A stretch of 64,000 bases of DNA from Roseibium hamelinense (GCF_007830545.1 NZ_VLLF01000004.1:62001-126000); one strand, 5' to 3'. Numbered from the stretch's first letter, positions 26,630-35,446 are shown. The notes: generated by a model from the letters alone, not told the origin. Program-made: numbers and translations.

Positions 26630-26760
26630 GGTTTGCTACCCCATTCGGCAAGCCCTGCCTGCCGCGTGATGGATCCATTAAACGGGTAACCGTTGCTGAG
26701 CACGCGGCAAAACGGGCATACGGGCAGCGGTATGTGCAGGATACGGTTTGACAGGCTCAT
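26626..26760 (-). CDS. 44-residue CxxC peptide, translationally coupled to methyltransferase
   Basis: A short frame starting at ATG 26760, preceded by a near-ideal AAGGAG six bases upstream, and ending in a TGA that overlaps the methyltransferase ATG (ATGA). The product begins MSLSNRILHIPLPVCPFCRV and contains one CPFC pair, then a Gly/Asn/Pro-rich NGYPFNGS and a C-terminal AEWGSKP. The good ribosome binding site and overlap make translation likely. It could be a leader peptide for coupling, a small metal-binding or redox protein, or a peptide substrate of the methyltransferases. I know of no family for it. Confidence 0.6.
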   Translation of the reverse strand: MSLSNRILHIPLPVCPFCRVLSNGYPFNGSITRQAGLAEWGSKP

Positions 26761-26794
26761 CTGAAACTCCTTGAACAGAAGCTCTATCCTGAAC

Positions 26795-26819
26795 ATTTGC
26801 GAATATAAATTGCGCAAAT
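26795..26819. promoter_or_regulatory. LysR-type operator candidate (ATTTGCG-N11-CGCAAAT)
   Basis: A perfect 7-bp inverted repeat with an 11-base A+T-rich spacer, ATTTGCG at 26795-26801 and CGCAAAT at 26813-26819. It includes the T-N11-A layout of LysR-type boxes. It lies between the divergent LysR gene (start 26845) and the small ORF/methyltransferase operon (start 26760), where such a regulator would bind. Confidence 0.7.
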
Positions 26820-26844
26820 ATGTAGTTTTGATATACATTAATGC

Positions 26845-27753
26845 ATGAATTGGGGTGCGATCTCATTTGACTGGAACCAGGCACGCGCGTTTCTCGCGAC
26901 CGCCGAAGAAGGCTCGTTGTCGGCAGCGGCCCGAGCCCTGGGCCTGACGCAACCAACGCTTGGCCGGCAGATTAGTGCCCTGGAACAGCAGCTCGGCGTT
27001 GTTTTGTTTGAGCGCAGCGGTCGCGGGTTGGCTGTGACACCGACAGGCCAGGGGCTATTGGAGCATGTTAAAGCCATGGCAACTGCTGCCAACGGTCTGT
27101 CACTTGCCGCTTCGGGGCAGTCGAAGACCATTGAGGGCAAAGTGTGCATCTCGGCATCTGACGTTGCTGCCGCATACATGCTTCCAGAAGTTTTGGCAGA
27201 GCTGCGCGACATTGCACCGGGGATCGAAATCGACATTGTCGCCACCAACTCGGTCAGTGATTTGCGCCAGCGGGAAGCGGATATCGCCCTGCGCCACGTC
27301 AGACCGGAGCAGCCCGATCTGATTGCCCGGCTTGTGCGAAACATGACAGCCCGGCTTTACGCTGCGCCATCCTACCTGTCCCGCCACGGGCACCCTGCCT
27401 CGCTCCAGGATTTGGCATCGGCGACCTTTGTCAGCTTCGGCGATCGGGATCGGCTGATGCGGGAATTGGGCAGTCAGGGCATTGTCCTGAGCCGCGCGAG
27501 TTTGTGTTACAACACCGAAAGCGGTCTGGTGGCCTGGCAGCTCGTCAGAGACGGACTTTGCATCGGCATCATGGCCGATGATGTTGCCGCGCGCTATTCC
27601 GATGTCGTGCCTGTTTTTCCGGATATGGACCCCATTCCGTTTCCATTGTGGCTTGTGACCCACAGGGAGCTGCATACAAGCCGCAAATTCCGGATCGTGT
27701 TTGATTTTCTGGCCGAAAAGTTCAGCGTTGCTAGATCACCGGCAAAGGTTTGA
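26845..27753 (+). CDS. LysR-family transcriptional regulator
   Basis: A 302-residue LTTR. The winged HTH is at about 8-66: FDWNQARAFLATAEEGSLSA, the recognition region LTQPTLGRQISALEQQLGVVLFER and a closing TPTGQGLLEH. The periplasmic-binding-like effector domain follows (about 95-295), with VSDLRQREADIALRHVRPEQPDL and GIMADDVA, as in the VtlR/GcvA-like group. It is divergent from the 44-codon ORF and two methyltransferase genes, with an inverted repeat between, so it probably regulates them and itself. Its 3' end overlaps the convergent grxB by 23 bases. Confidence 0.93.
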   Translation: MNWGAISFDWNQARAFLATAEEGSLSAAARALGLTQPTLGRQISALEQQLGVVLFERSGRGLAVTPTGQGLLEHVKAMATAANGLSLAASGQSKTIEGKVCISASDVAAAYMLPEVLAELRDIAPGIEIDIVATNSVSDLRQREADIALRHVRPEQPDLIARLVRNMTARLYAAPSYLSRHGHPASLQDLASATFVSFGDRDRLMRELGSQGIVLSRASLCYNTESGLVAWQLVRDGLCIGIMADDVAARYSDVVPVFPDMDPIPFPLWLVTHRELHTSRKFRIVFDFLAEKFSVARSPAKV

Positions 27754-28381
27754 AGCCGGTTCGTGCCATCATAGTCTCGAAATAGTCTGCGACCTTTTGG
27801 GGATATTGCAGACCTTTGACAACGGCCGCCGACCGCAGCAGCGGCAGCAATCGAATATCATCTTTTGAAAGGGTCCCATTAACGGCGTCTGGCGACTTGA
27901 TTTCCGCTGCGAGACGGTCGAGCACCAGTTCGAGCTGCTTCAGGAACTCCCTGGTCCGCGCGCGCAACGGAACGAAATCCTCATAGATCTTGAGCTTGCG
28001 AACCAGATAATGGTCGTGTGCTGCGATGGTTGCCATTTCCGGAAGGCCGAGCAGGGGATAACGCGGCATTGTCAGATAGGGTGTGATACTCAAGATCTCA
28101 TCGCACATCGTGGCAATCTCAGGACGTTCCGGGCCGGTAAGGAGCGGGGCGCCCATGGCTTCGATATACTCGACCATATCCATGCTCTCCAGCATGGGCT
28201 TTCCGTCCTCCTTGATCAGGATCGGGATCACCCGTTTGCCGACGAGCGAGATCATGGCGTTGCTGTCATCGTCCAAAACGACCTGCTCTTCCAGGGCAAT
28301 CCCTTTGAGGGCGGCAATCATGCGCACCCGGAAACACAAGGAACAGTGTTCGAACATCAACAGTTTCAATGGGTCACCCAT
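27731..28381 (-). CDS. grxB: Glutaredoxin 2 (GrxB-like)
   Basis: A 216-residue GST-fold glutaredoxin. The active site is CSLC (E. coli Grx2 has CPYC) in FEHCSLCFRVRMIAALKGI. The cis-Pro is in KRVIPILI and the glutathione-binding LESMDMVEYIE follows. The C-terminal helical domain extends to residue 216, near the 215 residues of Grx2. It would reduce disulfides using glutathione in the cytoplasm. The stop overlaps the convergent LysR gene, and its start overlaps the end of the following hydrolase gene on the same strand by eight bases. Confidence 0.88.
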   Translation of the reverse strand: MGDPLKLLMFEHCSLCFRVRMIAALKGIALEEQVVLDDDSNAMISLVGKRVIPILIKEDGKPMLESMDMVEYIEAMGAPLLTGPERPEIATMCDEILSITPYLTMPRYPLLGLPEMATIAAHDHYLVRKLKIYEDFVPLRARTREFLKQLELVLDRLAAEIKSPDAVNGTLSKDDIRLLPLLRSAAVVKGLQYPQKVADYFETMMARTGFKPLPVI

Positions 28382-29273
28382 GCGTAAACATCCAATTGAG
28401 CACCAGCCGCCAGTCTGTCATCCGGATGGGTGTACCGTGGACGCCGGTGTCAAACAGAGTGAACTTGATTGGATAACCGGGAGCGGCTTCCCGGATCTGC
28501 TTGAAGAATTTTGCCTGATCTTCCCAATTGTAAACCGTGTCGTCGCTGCCGTAGCCCATGTAGATTGGCACCCGGCGGGAGAGGGCGCCGGAGTGCAGGA
28601 ATGCGGGGTCACGCGGCGACCCTAGAAATAGAATTCCGCTCAAGTTGCTGGCATAGTTGGCATTCTTTAGAAGATTCCAGCAGATGATCCCACCCATCGA
28701 TCCGCAGGCAACCACCACTTTTGCGCGCGGGGACAGCTGTTTTTGGTAGGCGATCAGGGCCGCAACGTCTGCGGTGCCTCGGGCCCCAAAGTCCGTGAAA
28801 TCGGTTGAGATATAGCCGCCGCCATTGCGCACAAGGAGGTTCTGTACACGGTTGAAGTTGCCGCCAAATGAGACGTCATTTGCGCCCTGAAAGCGGTTTC
28901 CTCCCTGGCCATGAATATAGATCACGATGGCGTTGGCGCCGCCGGTCACCTTACCAGTGCCGATGTATTTGAAGGTCCGACCGTTTGCGGTCAGCTCATA
29001 AGTGTCACGGCTGCGTCTTGGGCGGTAGGAAACATAATTACCATATACCTCGCGCTGGTCGATTTTGTCCCGGTCATAAAGGTCGCGCTGCTTGGAGTAT
29101 TGAACCACCAGAAAGTCACCGTTGAAGTGCGTCGCGGTGACGTTTTTGTAGCGGAACAATCGGTCCTTGTAGGGCGCAAGCGACTGTGCGTGAACCAAAT
29201 TGGTCGCGAGCACGAGACTGAGCGCGGCCAGAACCAGCCGGAACGGTGATCTGGAGATCCGGTAACCGGGCAT
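28374..29273 (-). CDS. Exported alpha/beta hydrolase
   Basis: A 299-residue protein with a basic-then-hydrophobic signal sequence (about 1-30, ending LVHAQS). The mature domain has IVIYIHGQGGNRFQG (oxyanion region), the nucleophile elbow VACGSMGGIICW near 200 and a late DTGVHGTP histidine near residue 280, giving a plausible Ser-Asp-His triad. The Tyr/Arg-rich N-terminal part (LYDRDKIDQREVYGNYVSYRPRR) is beta-like. Substrate unknown; a periplasmic esterase is the simplest reading. I use the ATG at 29273 because the upstream TTG adds no signal-peptide features. It overlaps grxB and likely shares its transcript. Confidence 0.75.
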   Translation of the reverse strand: MPGYRISRSPFRLVLAALSLVLATNLVHAQSLAPYKDRLFRYKNVTATHFNGDFLVVQYSKQRDLYDRDKIDQREVYGNYVSYRPRRSRDTYELTANGRTFKYIGTGKVTGGANAIVIYIHGQGGNRFQGANDVSFGGNFNRVQNLLVRNGGGYISTDFTDFGARGTADVAALIAYQKQLSPRAKVVVACGSMGGIICWNLLKNANYASNLSGILFLGSPRDPAFLHSGALSRRVPIYMGYGSDDTVYNWEDQAKFFKQIREAAPGYPIKFTLFDTGVHGTPIRMTDWRLVLNWMFTHG

Positions 29274-29291
29274 GCAACCATGTCCTCCCAA

Positions 29292-29683
29292 CTGAATTTC
29301 ACGCAGCTTTAATAGCGCTGCCGACCCTAAATCGGCTGGGTGTCAGTGGCAATTCAAAGCTCACTGTAAATTGGCTGCATTCACAGTCATTGGGAAACGA
29401 ATCACATCTCGGGTTTGAAACCCGGGCTAGCTGAGCGGTACTTGTGATCCTGCTTTCTCAAAGGCTGGCATATTTGAGTATATGACAGTTCACTGACAAT
29501 TATGCGGATTAATAATCGGATAATTTACGATGTCATATTGTGTAGAAGCGCGTAATAAATGAGAAAATATTCAGGTTTTTTCGATGAGTACTTTTTATTA
29601 ATGAATTGGTAACCATAAATTTCTGAAGATAAGGCATCGGAAAACGGCGGCAGGATGCCGGCGGCTGGTTCAGGAGAACAGGT
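29292..29683. other. 392-bp A+T-rich intergenic region upstream of orphan ParA
   Basis: No gene found. It contains the 15-base palindrome CGGGTTTGAAACCCG at 29410-29424 and a markedly A+T-rich stretch from about 29480 to 29630. It carries the divergent promoters of the hydrolase (minus) and ParA (plus). The palindrome is not the chromosomal parS sequence, so a centromere role is only a guess. Confidence 0.5.
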
Positions 29684-30391
29684 ATGCCCGTAATTTCCTA
29701 TGCAAACGCCAAAGGTGGCGCCGGAAAAACCACAGCCGCTCTGCTGTTGGCCACTGAAATTGCCCAGCGCGGCCAGTCGGTGATTGTCTTTGATGCAGAC
29801 CCGCAAAAATGGATCTCGAAATGGGCTGATCTCGGCAACCGGTCTGACGGTATTTCCGTGGTCAGTGTTGTGTCCCCATCATCAATCGCGGAACAGATCA
29901 CTGATGCACGCGATCAGGCCGACTATGTGATTGTTGATCTGGAAGGGACAGAAAACCTGATTGTCGCCAATGCTTTGTCGGTTTCCGATCTTGTCGTGGT
30001 ACCGATTCAGGGTTCGTCCATGGACGCCCGCGGCGGTGCGCGCATTTTGACCTTGATTTCAAAATTGGAAAAAATCGTCCGGCATGACATCAAGCACTGC
30101 GTGGTTCTGACGAGGACCAATGCGGCTGTCACCACTCGCGCGATGAAGGCGGTGCAGGACTTTCTATGTGTGAACGGGATTGATGTCCTTTACACGCCGA
30201 TTGTGGAGCGGGCCGCGTACCGGGATCTGTTCGAGTTTGGCGGCGGCCTCGCCGACCAGGATCCCAAGAAGGTCACAAACTTGAAAAAAGCCCGTGAAAA
30301 TGCAGCGCTTTATGCGGCCGAAGTGCTTGAGCGTGCGAAAGAAGCCTTACCGCGCAAGCGTTGGTATGAGTTTTACAAACGCGCCTCATAA
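29684..30391 (+). CDS. Orphan ParA/VirC1-like partition ATPase
   Basis: A 235-residue ParA-type ATPase: deviant Walker A AKGGAGKTTAALLLATE at 8-24, Walker A' VFDADPQKWISKWADLG, and Walker B DYVIVDLEGTENL near residue 85. The C-terminal part has FEFGGGLADQDPKKVTNLKKARENA. The DPQxS-like IVFDADPQ and short length match the small ParA/VirC1 group used for plasmids, protein clusters or integrative elements rather than chromosomal ParA/Soj. No parB gene is next to it. RBS AGGAG lies upstream, and it has its own terminator, so it is monocistronic. Confidence 0.88.
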   Translation: MPVISYANAKGGAGKTTAALLLATEIAQRGQSVIVFDADPQKWISKWADLGNRSDGISVVSVVSPSSIAEQITDARDQADYVIVDLEGTENLIVANALSVSDLVVVPIQGSSMDARGGARILTLISKLEKIVRHDIKHCVVLTRTNAAVTTRAMKAVQDFLCVNGIDVLYTPIVERAAYRDLFEFGGGLADQDPKKVTNLKKARENAALYAAEVLERAKEALPRKRWYEFYKRAS

Positions 30392-30429
30392 ACAAAAGAG
30401 CGCGTCAAGATCGCCCCATCGATCTTGCG

Positions 30430-30460
30430 GCCGGGCAGGTTCTCCTGCCCGGCTGTTTTT
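30430..30460 (+). terminator. Intrinsic terminator after parA-like gene
   Basis: GCCGGGCAGG at 30430-30439, a four-base loop, and CCTGCCCGGC at 30444-30453 form a perfect 10-bp stem followed by TGTTTTTA. It lies 38 bases past the ParA stop. Confidence 0.92.
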
Positions 30461-30568
30461 ATCTTTGGAAGCGGCTCGTGAGGCGGCTGACAGCGGGAGG
30501 CGCACCGGTATATGCTCTCTGCGTGGCTGCTCGAAGCAACTACAACCATCTGAAAAGGGGACTTTTCC

Positions 30569-31531
30569 GTGAATCGCCAACGTCTGTCCGGTCCCCTTGT
30601 TTGTTTCATTGCCTGCACCACCCTGTTATCTGCTTGCAACGAAGCTGATGTGAGGCTTGCGCTTGGAAGCCTGGAACGGGACCGGGTGGCCCTGAGTGCG
30701 ACGGCTGCAGAAGTGGTTGTCGAATTGCCCGTGGCTCAAGGGTCCGAAGTTTCGGCTGGAACCGTTCTCGTTCGTCTGGACGACAGCGCGCAGCGCGCGG
30801 CGGTGAATCAGGCTGAAGCGCAAGTACTTCAGGCCGCCGCGAATCTGGAAAAACTCAGGAATGGCGCGCGAGCCGAAGAAATTGCCAAGGCCGAAGCGGC
30901 CGTCGCTGGGGCGAAAGCCGCGCTCGTTGAGGCCGAAAACACCTACCGGCGGATCCAGGACCTGACCGAGCGCGGCACTACAAGCCAAGCAAGCCTCGAC
31001 AGCGCAATTGCCTCACGCGACGCGGCTGAGGCATCTTTAAAGAGTGCTGGCGAGCAGCTGCGCGAATTGGTCAATGGCACCCGTCCCGAAGACCTCAAGA
31101 TAGCCGAAGCGGAGTTGGCCGCTGCGCAGGCGGCGTTGGAAAGCGCCAAAATCGTCTTGTCAGAGTTGACCGTAACCGCATCACGGGATGGCATTTTAGA
31201 CAATTTGCCGTGGAACCTCGGCGAGCGGGTGACAGTTGGCAGTCCGGTCGCGGTCATGCTGGCGGGCCAGGCGCCATATGCGCGGGTTTATGTCCCGGAA
31301 CCCTACCGGGTAAAAGTGAACGAGGGAGACGCGCTGATGGTGCGCATAGACGGTCTTGAAGCACCGATTGAGGGCACCGTCCGCTGGATCAGCTCAGAGC
31401 CGTCTTTCACACCGTATTATGCGCTCAACCAGGAAGACCGGGCCCGGCTGATGTTTGTGGCCGAGGTGCAGCTGCCCGACTTTGCGGCAGACTTGCCGAA
31501 TGGTGTTCCGGCCCAGGTGGAACTGCCGTGA
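30569..31531 (+). CDS. HlyD-family efflux adaptor lipoprotein (YbhG-like)
   Basis: A 320-residue membrane-fusion protein with a signal sequence and lipobox TLLSAC (about 19-24), so it is probably lipid-anchored in the inner membrane. It has a lipoyl half VVVELPVAQGSEVSAG, a long Ala/Glu-rich coiled coil (about 75-195) containing two near-repeats around LRNGARAEEIAKAEA and LVNGTRPEDLKIAEA, the second lipoyl half VTASRDGILDNLPWN and a barrel domain. Start is GTG with AGGGG upstream. It is the first gene of an exporter operon with an ATPase and a permease whose starts overlap. Equivalent to YbhG of the YbhGFSR drug exporter. Confidence 0.9.
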   Translation: MNRQRLSGPLVCFIACTTLLSACNEADVRLALGSLERDRVALSATAAEVVVELPVAQGSEVSAGTVLVRLDDSAQRAAVNQAEAQVLQAAANLEKLRNGARAEEIAKAEAAVAGAKAALVEAENTYRRIQDLTERGTTSQASLDSAIASRDAAEASLKSAGEQLRELVNGTRPEDLKIAEAELAAAQAALESAKIVLSELTVTASRDGILDNLPWNLGERVTVGSPVAVMLAGQAPYARVYVPEPYRVKVNEGDALMVRIDGLEAPIEGTVRWISSEPSFTPYYALNQEDRARLMFVAEVQLPDFAADLPNGVPAQVELP

Positions 31532-32469
31532 GCCGCGACTTTCGCGAACAAACGGTCGTCAAAGCGCGTGGGCTGACCAAGAAATTCAAGGATTTTAAAG
31601 CGGTTGACAACCTCGATTTGTCGATTGAGCGGGGGATGATCTACGGCTTCCTCGGGCCGAATGGCAGCGGCAAGACAACTGCCATGCGCATGTTAACCGG
31701 TCTTTTGACGCCTTCGGAAGGCAGCGTTGAAGTGCTGGGCTTGAAAGTTCCCAAGGATGCCGAGGCACTGAAATACAAGATCGGCTACATGACCCAGACT
31801 TTCTCGCTTTATGGCGACCTGACGGTTTTTGAAAACCTGAAATTCGTCGCGAAGATCTACGGCTTGCGCGGCAGTATCCAAAAAAAACGAATTCCCGAAT
31901 TGTTGGAGCGCTACGAGCTATCCGAGCTGAAAGACAGGTTTGCCGGCAAGATGAGCGGCGGTCAGCGCCAGCGTCTCGCGCTTGCTGCGGCCGTCATTCA
32001 CAAACCGCTTCTTTTGTTTCTCGATGAGCCTACATCCGCGGTCGATCCGGAATCGCGCCGCAATTTTTGGGAACAGTTGTTCGACCTCTCCGACGCCGGG
32101 ACAAGCATCGTGGTTTCCACGCATTTCATGGATGAGGCCGAACGCTGCCACAAGATCGCGATTCTGGAGGCCGGGAGAAAACGGGCGGACGGAACGCCCG
32201 AAGATCTCATGCATGCGATGGGTGCGAATGTCTATGAGGTCGAGGGACCCGATCTGCGGGACATGCGGCTTAAACTTCTTGCACTGGAGGATGTGGTCTC
32301 GGCCGCCCAGCTGGGGGCCCGGCTGCGGGTTCTGGTGTCGCGCCGTGTTCACAATCCCGAAGACTGGCTGACCCAGCGCCCCGAGGTGAGGCAGGCGACC
32401 CGGATCTCAAAAGTGCGGCCAAATCTGGAGGATGTGTTTGTGACCAGCACCGGGGAGGGGCGTCAATGA
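31528..32469 (+). CDS. ABC transporter ATP-binding protein (YbhF-like single domain)
   Basis: A 313-residue ATPase with Walker A GPNGSGKTT near 44, a Q-loop MTQTFSLYGDLTV, the signature MSGGQRQRLALAAAVIHKP, Walker B LLLFLDEPTSAVDP and the switch His in VSTHFMDEAERC. The ISIVDEP-free C-terminal 80 residues match the regulatory extension of drug/LPS-type ABC-2 exporters. It starts at a GTG overlapping the stop of the adaptor gene, and its stop overlaps the permease ATG. YbhF itself has two ATPase domains; this has one. Confidence 0.94.
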   Translation: MSRDFREQTVVKARGLTKKFKDFKAVDNLDLSIERGMIYGFLGPNGSGKTTAMRMLTGLLTPSEGSVEVLGLKVPKDAEALKYKIGYMTQTFSLYGDLTVFENLKFVAKIYGLRGSIQKKRIPELLERYELSELKDRFAGKMSGGQRQRLALAAAVIHKPLLLFLDEPTSAVDPESRRNFWEQLFDLSDAGTSIVVSTHFMDEAERCHKIAILEAGRKRADGTPEDLMHAMGANVYEVEGPDLRDMRLKLLALEDVVSAAQLGARLRVLVSRRVHNPEDWLTQRPEVRQATRISKVRPNLEDVFVTSTGEGRQ

Positions 32470-33611
32470 GATCACTCCGCCGGATACTTGCCGTGCTTTT
32501 CAAGGAACTGACCCAGTTGCGGCGGGACCGGATGACATTCGGCATGGTCATCATGATTCCACTGATCCAGCTGATCCTATTTGGCTATGCCATCAACACC
32601 AATGTCCGCGACATTCCGGTTGCGGTGGTTGACCAGAGCCAAACAGGGCTCAGCCGTGTTCTGATCCAAATGGTTGAAGCGACCCGTGTGGTCAAAGTGG
32701 TTGAGCACCACACCAATGTGCAGGATGCCGAGGAGGCAATTCGTTCCGCGCGTGTTCGTGCCGCCTTTATCTTACCGGATGATCTCGATAATCGCATCGT
32801 GCGCAGTCCAAGCGCCGGTTTCGGTACGCCGCCCTCAACTGATGAAGAGACCAGCCGTCCGGTCGCGCAATGGATTGTCGATGGATCGGATACGCTGATC
32901 GCATCAGCGATCAAGAGCCTCCGGTCGATGCCGCTTAGCGAATTGTTCCGCGAGCCACCAAACCGCAACACGGCAACCTTTGAAGTGGCGCTGTTTTACA
33001 ATCCGGAGCAACGCACTGCAGTAAACATCGTGCCCGGGCTCGTGGGTGTCATTTTGACCATGACTATGATCATGTTCACATCGGCTGCGATCGTGCGCGA
33101 GCGTGAACGTGGCAATATGGAAATGCTGATCAACACGCCGATACGATCCCTTGAACTGATGATCGGCAAAATCATTCCCTACGTGTTCATAGGACTTGTT
33201 CAACTGGGTATCATACTCGGCCTCGGGCACATCCTGTTCGGTGTTCCACTGAGTGGAAACATGCTGGATCTTCTAGGCGGGACGCTTTTGTTTATCGGTG
33301 CCAGCCTGTCTCTCGGTCTGGTCCTTTCAACGATCGCTACAAGCCAACTGCAAGCGATGCAGATGACCGTGTTTGTTTTGTTGCCGTCGATCCTGCTGTC
33401 CGGCTTCATGTTTCCATATGAGGGGATGCCGATTATCGCCCAGTACATCGCAGAAGCACTGCCTGCGACACATTTCATGCGCATGATCCGGGGCTTTGTG
33501 CTGCGCGACGCCACATTCTTGGACCTTTATCGCGATGTTGTTTGGCTGGCGGGTTTCTTCTTTCTCGGGATGATTGTGGCGGCGTTTCGTTTCAAAAAAC
33601 GTCTGGATTAG
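32466..33611 (+). CDS. ABC-2 type permease (YhhJ/YbhR-like)
   Basis: A 381-residue inner-membrane protein with one N-terminal helix (about 21-42, TFGMVIMIPLIQLILFGYAI), a large extracytoplasmic domain (about 45-180), and five further helices clustered at 180-375, including the conserved VRERERGNMEMLINTPIRSLELMIGKI loop and LQAMQMTVFVLLPSILLSGFMFP of the ABC-2 family. Its ATG overlaps the ATPase stop (ATGA). With the lipoprotein adaptor it would export hydrophobic drugs or lipids, probably with a TolC-type channel encoded elsewhere. A second permease (YbhS-like) is absent, so it may be a homodimer. Confidence 0.93.
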   Translation: MRSLRRILAVLFKELTQLRRDRMTFGMVIMIPLIQLILFGYAINTNVRDIPVAVVDQSQTGLSRVLIQMVEATRVVKVVEHHTNVQDAEEAIRSARVRAAFILPDDLDNRIVRSPSAGFGTPPSTDEETSRPVAQWIVDGSDTLIASAIKSLRSMPLSELFREPPNRNTATFEVALFYNPEQRTAVNIVPGLVGVILTMTMIMFTSAAIVRERERGNMEMLINTPIRSLELMIGKIIPYVFIGLVQLGIILGLGHILFGVPLSGNMLDLLGGTLLFIGASLSLGLVLSTIATSQLQAMQMTVFVLLPSILLSGFMFPYEGMPIIAQYIAEALPATHFMRMIRGFVLRDATFLDLYRDVVWLAGFFFLGMIVAAFRFKKRLD

Positions 33612-33852
33612 GGCGTTTTTGTATCATGATTGGGGGCATGCAAAGAGCTGAACCTTGAGCCGCAGAGAGTGCAACCGTGGAAATTTATGCGGTTTCAGTC
33701 TTTTGCAGGTCTCTGGTTCGACGATCGCAGCTGGAACGTGCGACACAAACCTTCAGAAATCGGGTCAAATTTGTAATGTAATTGCCGAATTTCGGACAAA
33801 TCTTGGCCGCGCCCTCTCATCAACACTTTGTGATGTAACAGGAGGACGCGAC

Positions 33853-35397
33853 ATGGTGACATCACGAGTTTTTTCGTTTTTGGCGGCTGGTGGACTGGCC
33901 GGAATTTTATGGTCGGGCCAGCTTCTTGCCGAAGCGCCGGAACCGTTGGACCAGAAGCAGCTCAACAAGGCTGTAGAGGCCGATCCGTATGGGGCATTCA
34001 TCAAAGCGTTTGAAGCCGGAGACGAGCTGACCGAAGCGGAGTTTTCTGCGGAACGCGGTGTCGGCGCAAAGGTCAGCCAGGACGGTCAACGGTTCTCTCG
34101 ACTGCCGCGTGCAGACCTTGGCAAGTTCGGTGAATGGTCGACCCACCTGCCGGCCCGCGAAACCGGACCGGTGGCTCAATCCTGCATTTCCTGTCATTCG
34201 GCCCCTTATGCAAACGGGGCTGGTCCCAACCCGCTCAACGGTGTGGTTGATCCACTCCATACCGGCGATCCGTCGCGATATCTGCATCGCAACACACCGC
34301 ATTTGTTTGCATTGGCCGCAGTGCAGCGCATCGCAGAGGAAATGACAGCGGATTTGAAAGCGCAGGAGGCTAAGCTGGGCGAAACAGCTTGCGCCACTAA
34401 CGCGCCGGTCACCCGGAAACTGAAAACCAAGGGCATCGGATTCGGCAAGTTGGAAGCCAACCCTAACTCCGCAAAAGACGGCACCGGTTGCATGGCCGAC
34501 TTTGATCGCAGTGGAATTGAGGGTGTGGATGAAGACCTGGTGGTGAGGATGTTTGGCTGGAAGGGCAGTCACGCAACCATTCGGGCCTTTACGCGCCATG
34601 CCGCCCACAACGAGCTTGGAATGCAGGCGGATGAATTGGTCGGATCCCATGATGGAGACCATGACGGCGTGACTGGCGAACTCACCGTTGGAGATTTGAC
34701 CGCTCTTTCGATTTACATGGCAGCGCTTGAGCGGCCGACTTCAAAGCTTGAGCTTGCCGGTCTCGGATTGCTGGACCTGCCGCCACAGGAAAAAGCTCAG
34801 ATCGAACGCGGCGAGCAGGCTTTTGGCGAGGCACAATGCGCAAGTTGTCATGTACCGACGCTCAAAATCAACGCGCCGATCTTTTCCGAACCAAGCCTCC
34901 AGGAGGGCTTTTATGAAGAAGTGTTCCCGTCCGGACAAGACGCGGCAGAAGCCGGTCTCAGCGCAAACACAGCGGTTTGGTTCGATATGACAACAGACAG
35001 TCCGAACAATCATGTTGAATTGCCGGATGGTACAAAAAAGAACTTGGGCGCATTTCGAAAAACAGAAGACGGCGGTGCTCTGGTCTCATGGTATTCGGAT
35101 TTCAAACGTCATGATATGGGTCACAAGCTCGCGGATCCGGTCGATGTGCACGGGTTTGGGGCGTCGGTGTGGCCAACCGCTTCGCTTGCAGGTGTGGGCT
35201 CCACCGGACCCTGGCTGCATGACGGCAATGCCACGACTCTTGAAGATGCAATCGTGGCGCATGGCGGCGGGGCCGAAAAAAGTCGGCTAGCCTATGAAGC
35301 ACTGCCCGAAACAGACCGCGAGGCACTGATCGCTTTTCTTGAAAATCTGATCATCGTTGATCTCGACCCAGAAGAGGACGAAGACGAGGGCTTTTAA
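33853..35397 (+). CDS. Di-haem oxidoreductase (DHOR/DUF1111-like), exported
   Basis: A 514-residue protein with a signal peptide (about 1-26, ending LLAEA) and two haem c sites, CISCH at 111-115 and CASCH near 330. The C-terminal part has GVGSTGPWLHDGNATTLEDAI and a distal acidic tail (DPEEDEDEGF), typical of di-haem oxidoreductases related to MauG and bacterial cytochrome c peroxidase. It would work in the periplasm as a peroxidase or thiol oxidoreductase. Start: ATG 33853 with AGGAGG eight bases upstream; the 66-codon in-frame extension from a TTG upstream has no signal features. It stands alone between hydrolase-type and RTX genes. Confidence 0.87.
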   Translation: MVTSRVFSFLAAGGLAGILWSGQLLAEAPEPLDQKQLNKAVEADPYGAFIKAFEAGDELTEAEFSAERGVGAKVSQDGQRFSRLPRADLGKFGEWSTHLPARETGPVAQSCISCHSAPYANGAGPNPLNGVVDPLHTGDPSRYLHRNTPHLFALAAVQRIAEEMTADLKAQEAKLGETACATNAPVTRKLKTKGIGFGKLEANPNSAKDGTGCMADFDRSGIEGVDEDLVVRMFGWKGSHATIRAFTRHAAHNELGMQADELVGSHDGDHDGVTGELTVGDLTALSIYMAALERPTSKLELAGLGLLDLPPQEKAQIERGEQAFGEAQCASCHVPTLKINAPIFSEPSLQEGFYEEVFPSGQDAAEAGLSANTAVWFDMTTDSPNNHVELPDGTKKNLGAFRKTEDGGALVSWYSDFKRHDMGHKLADPVDVHGFGASVWPTASLAGVGSTGPWLHDGNATTLEDAIVAHGGGAEKSRLAYEALPETDREALIAFLENLIIVDLDPEEDEDEGF

Positions 35398-35424
35398 TCC
35401 TAGCGTTGCACGAGCCGTCGCACT

Positions 35425-35446
35425 TGGCCGGGAAACCTCCCGGCCA
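35425..35446 (+). terminator. Hairpin after the di-haem oxidoreductase gene
   Basis: A nine-pair stem (GGCCGGGA, loop AACC, TCCCGGCC, plus a flanking T/A pair) 27 bases past the stop. There is no U-run, so it may be a weak or Rho-assisted terminator, or an mRNA end-stabilising structure. Confidence 0.45.

Noticed and set aside
29410..29424. Calling the palindrome GGGTTTGAAACCC a parS site
   Set aside because: It does not match the chromosomal parS consensus and no ParB gene is near; recorded only as a palindrome.
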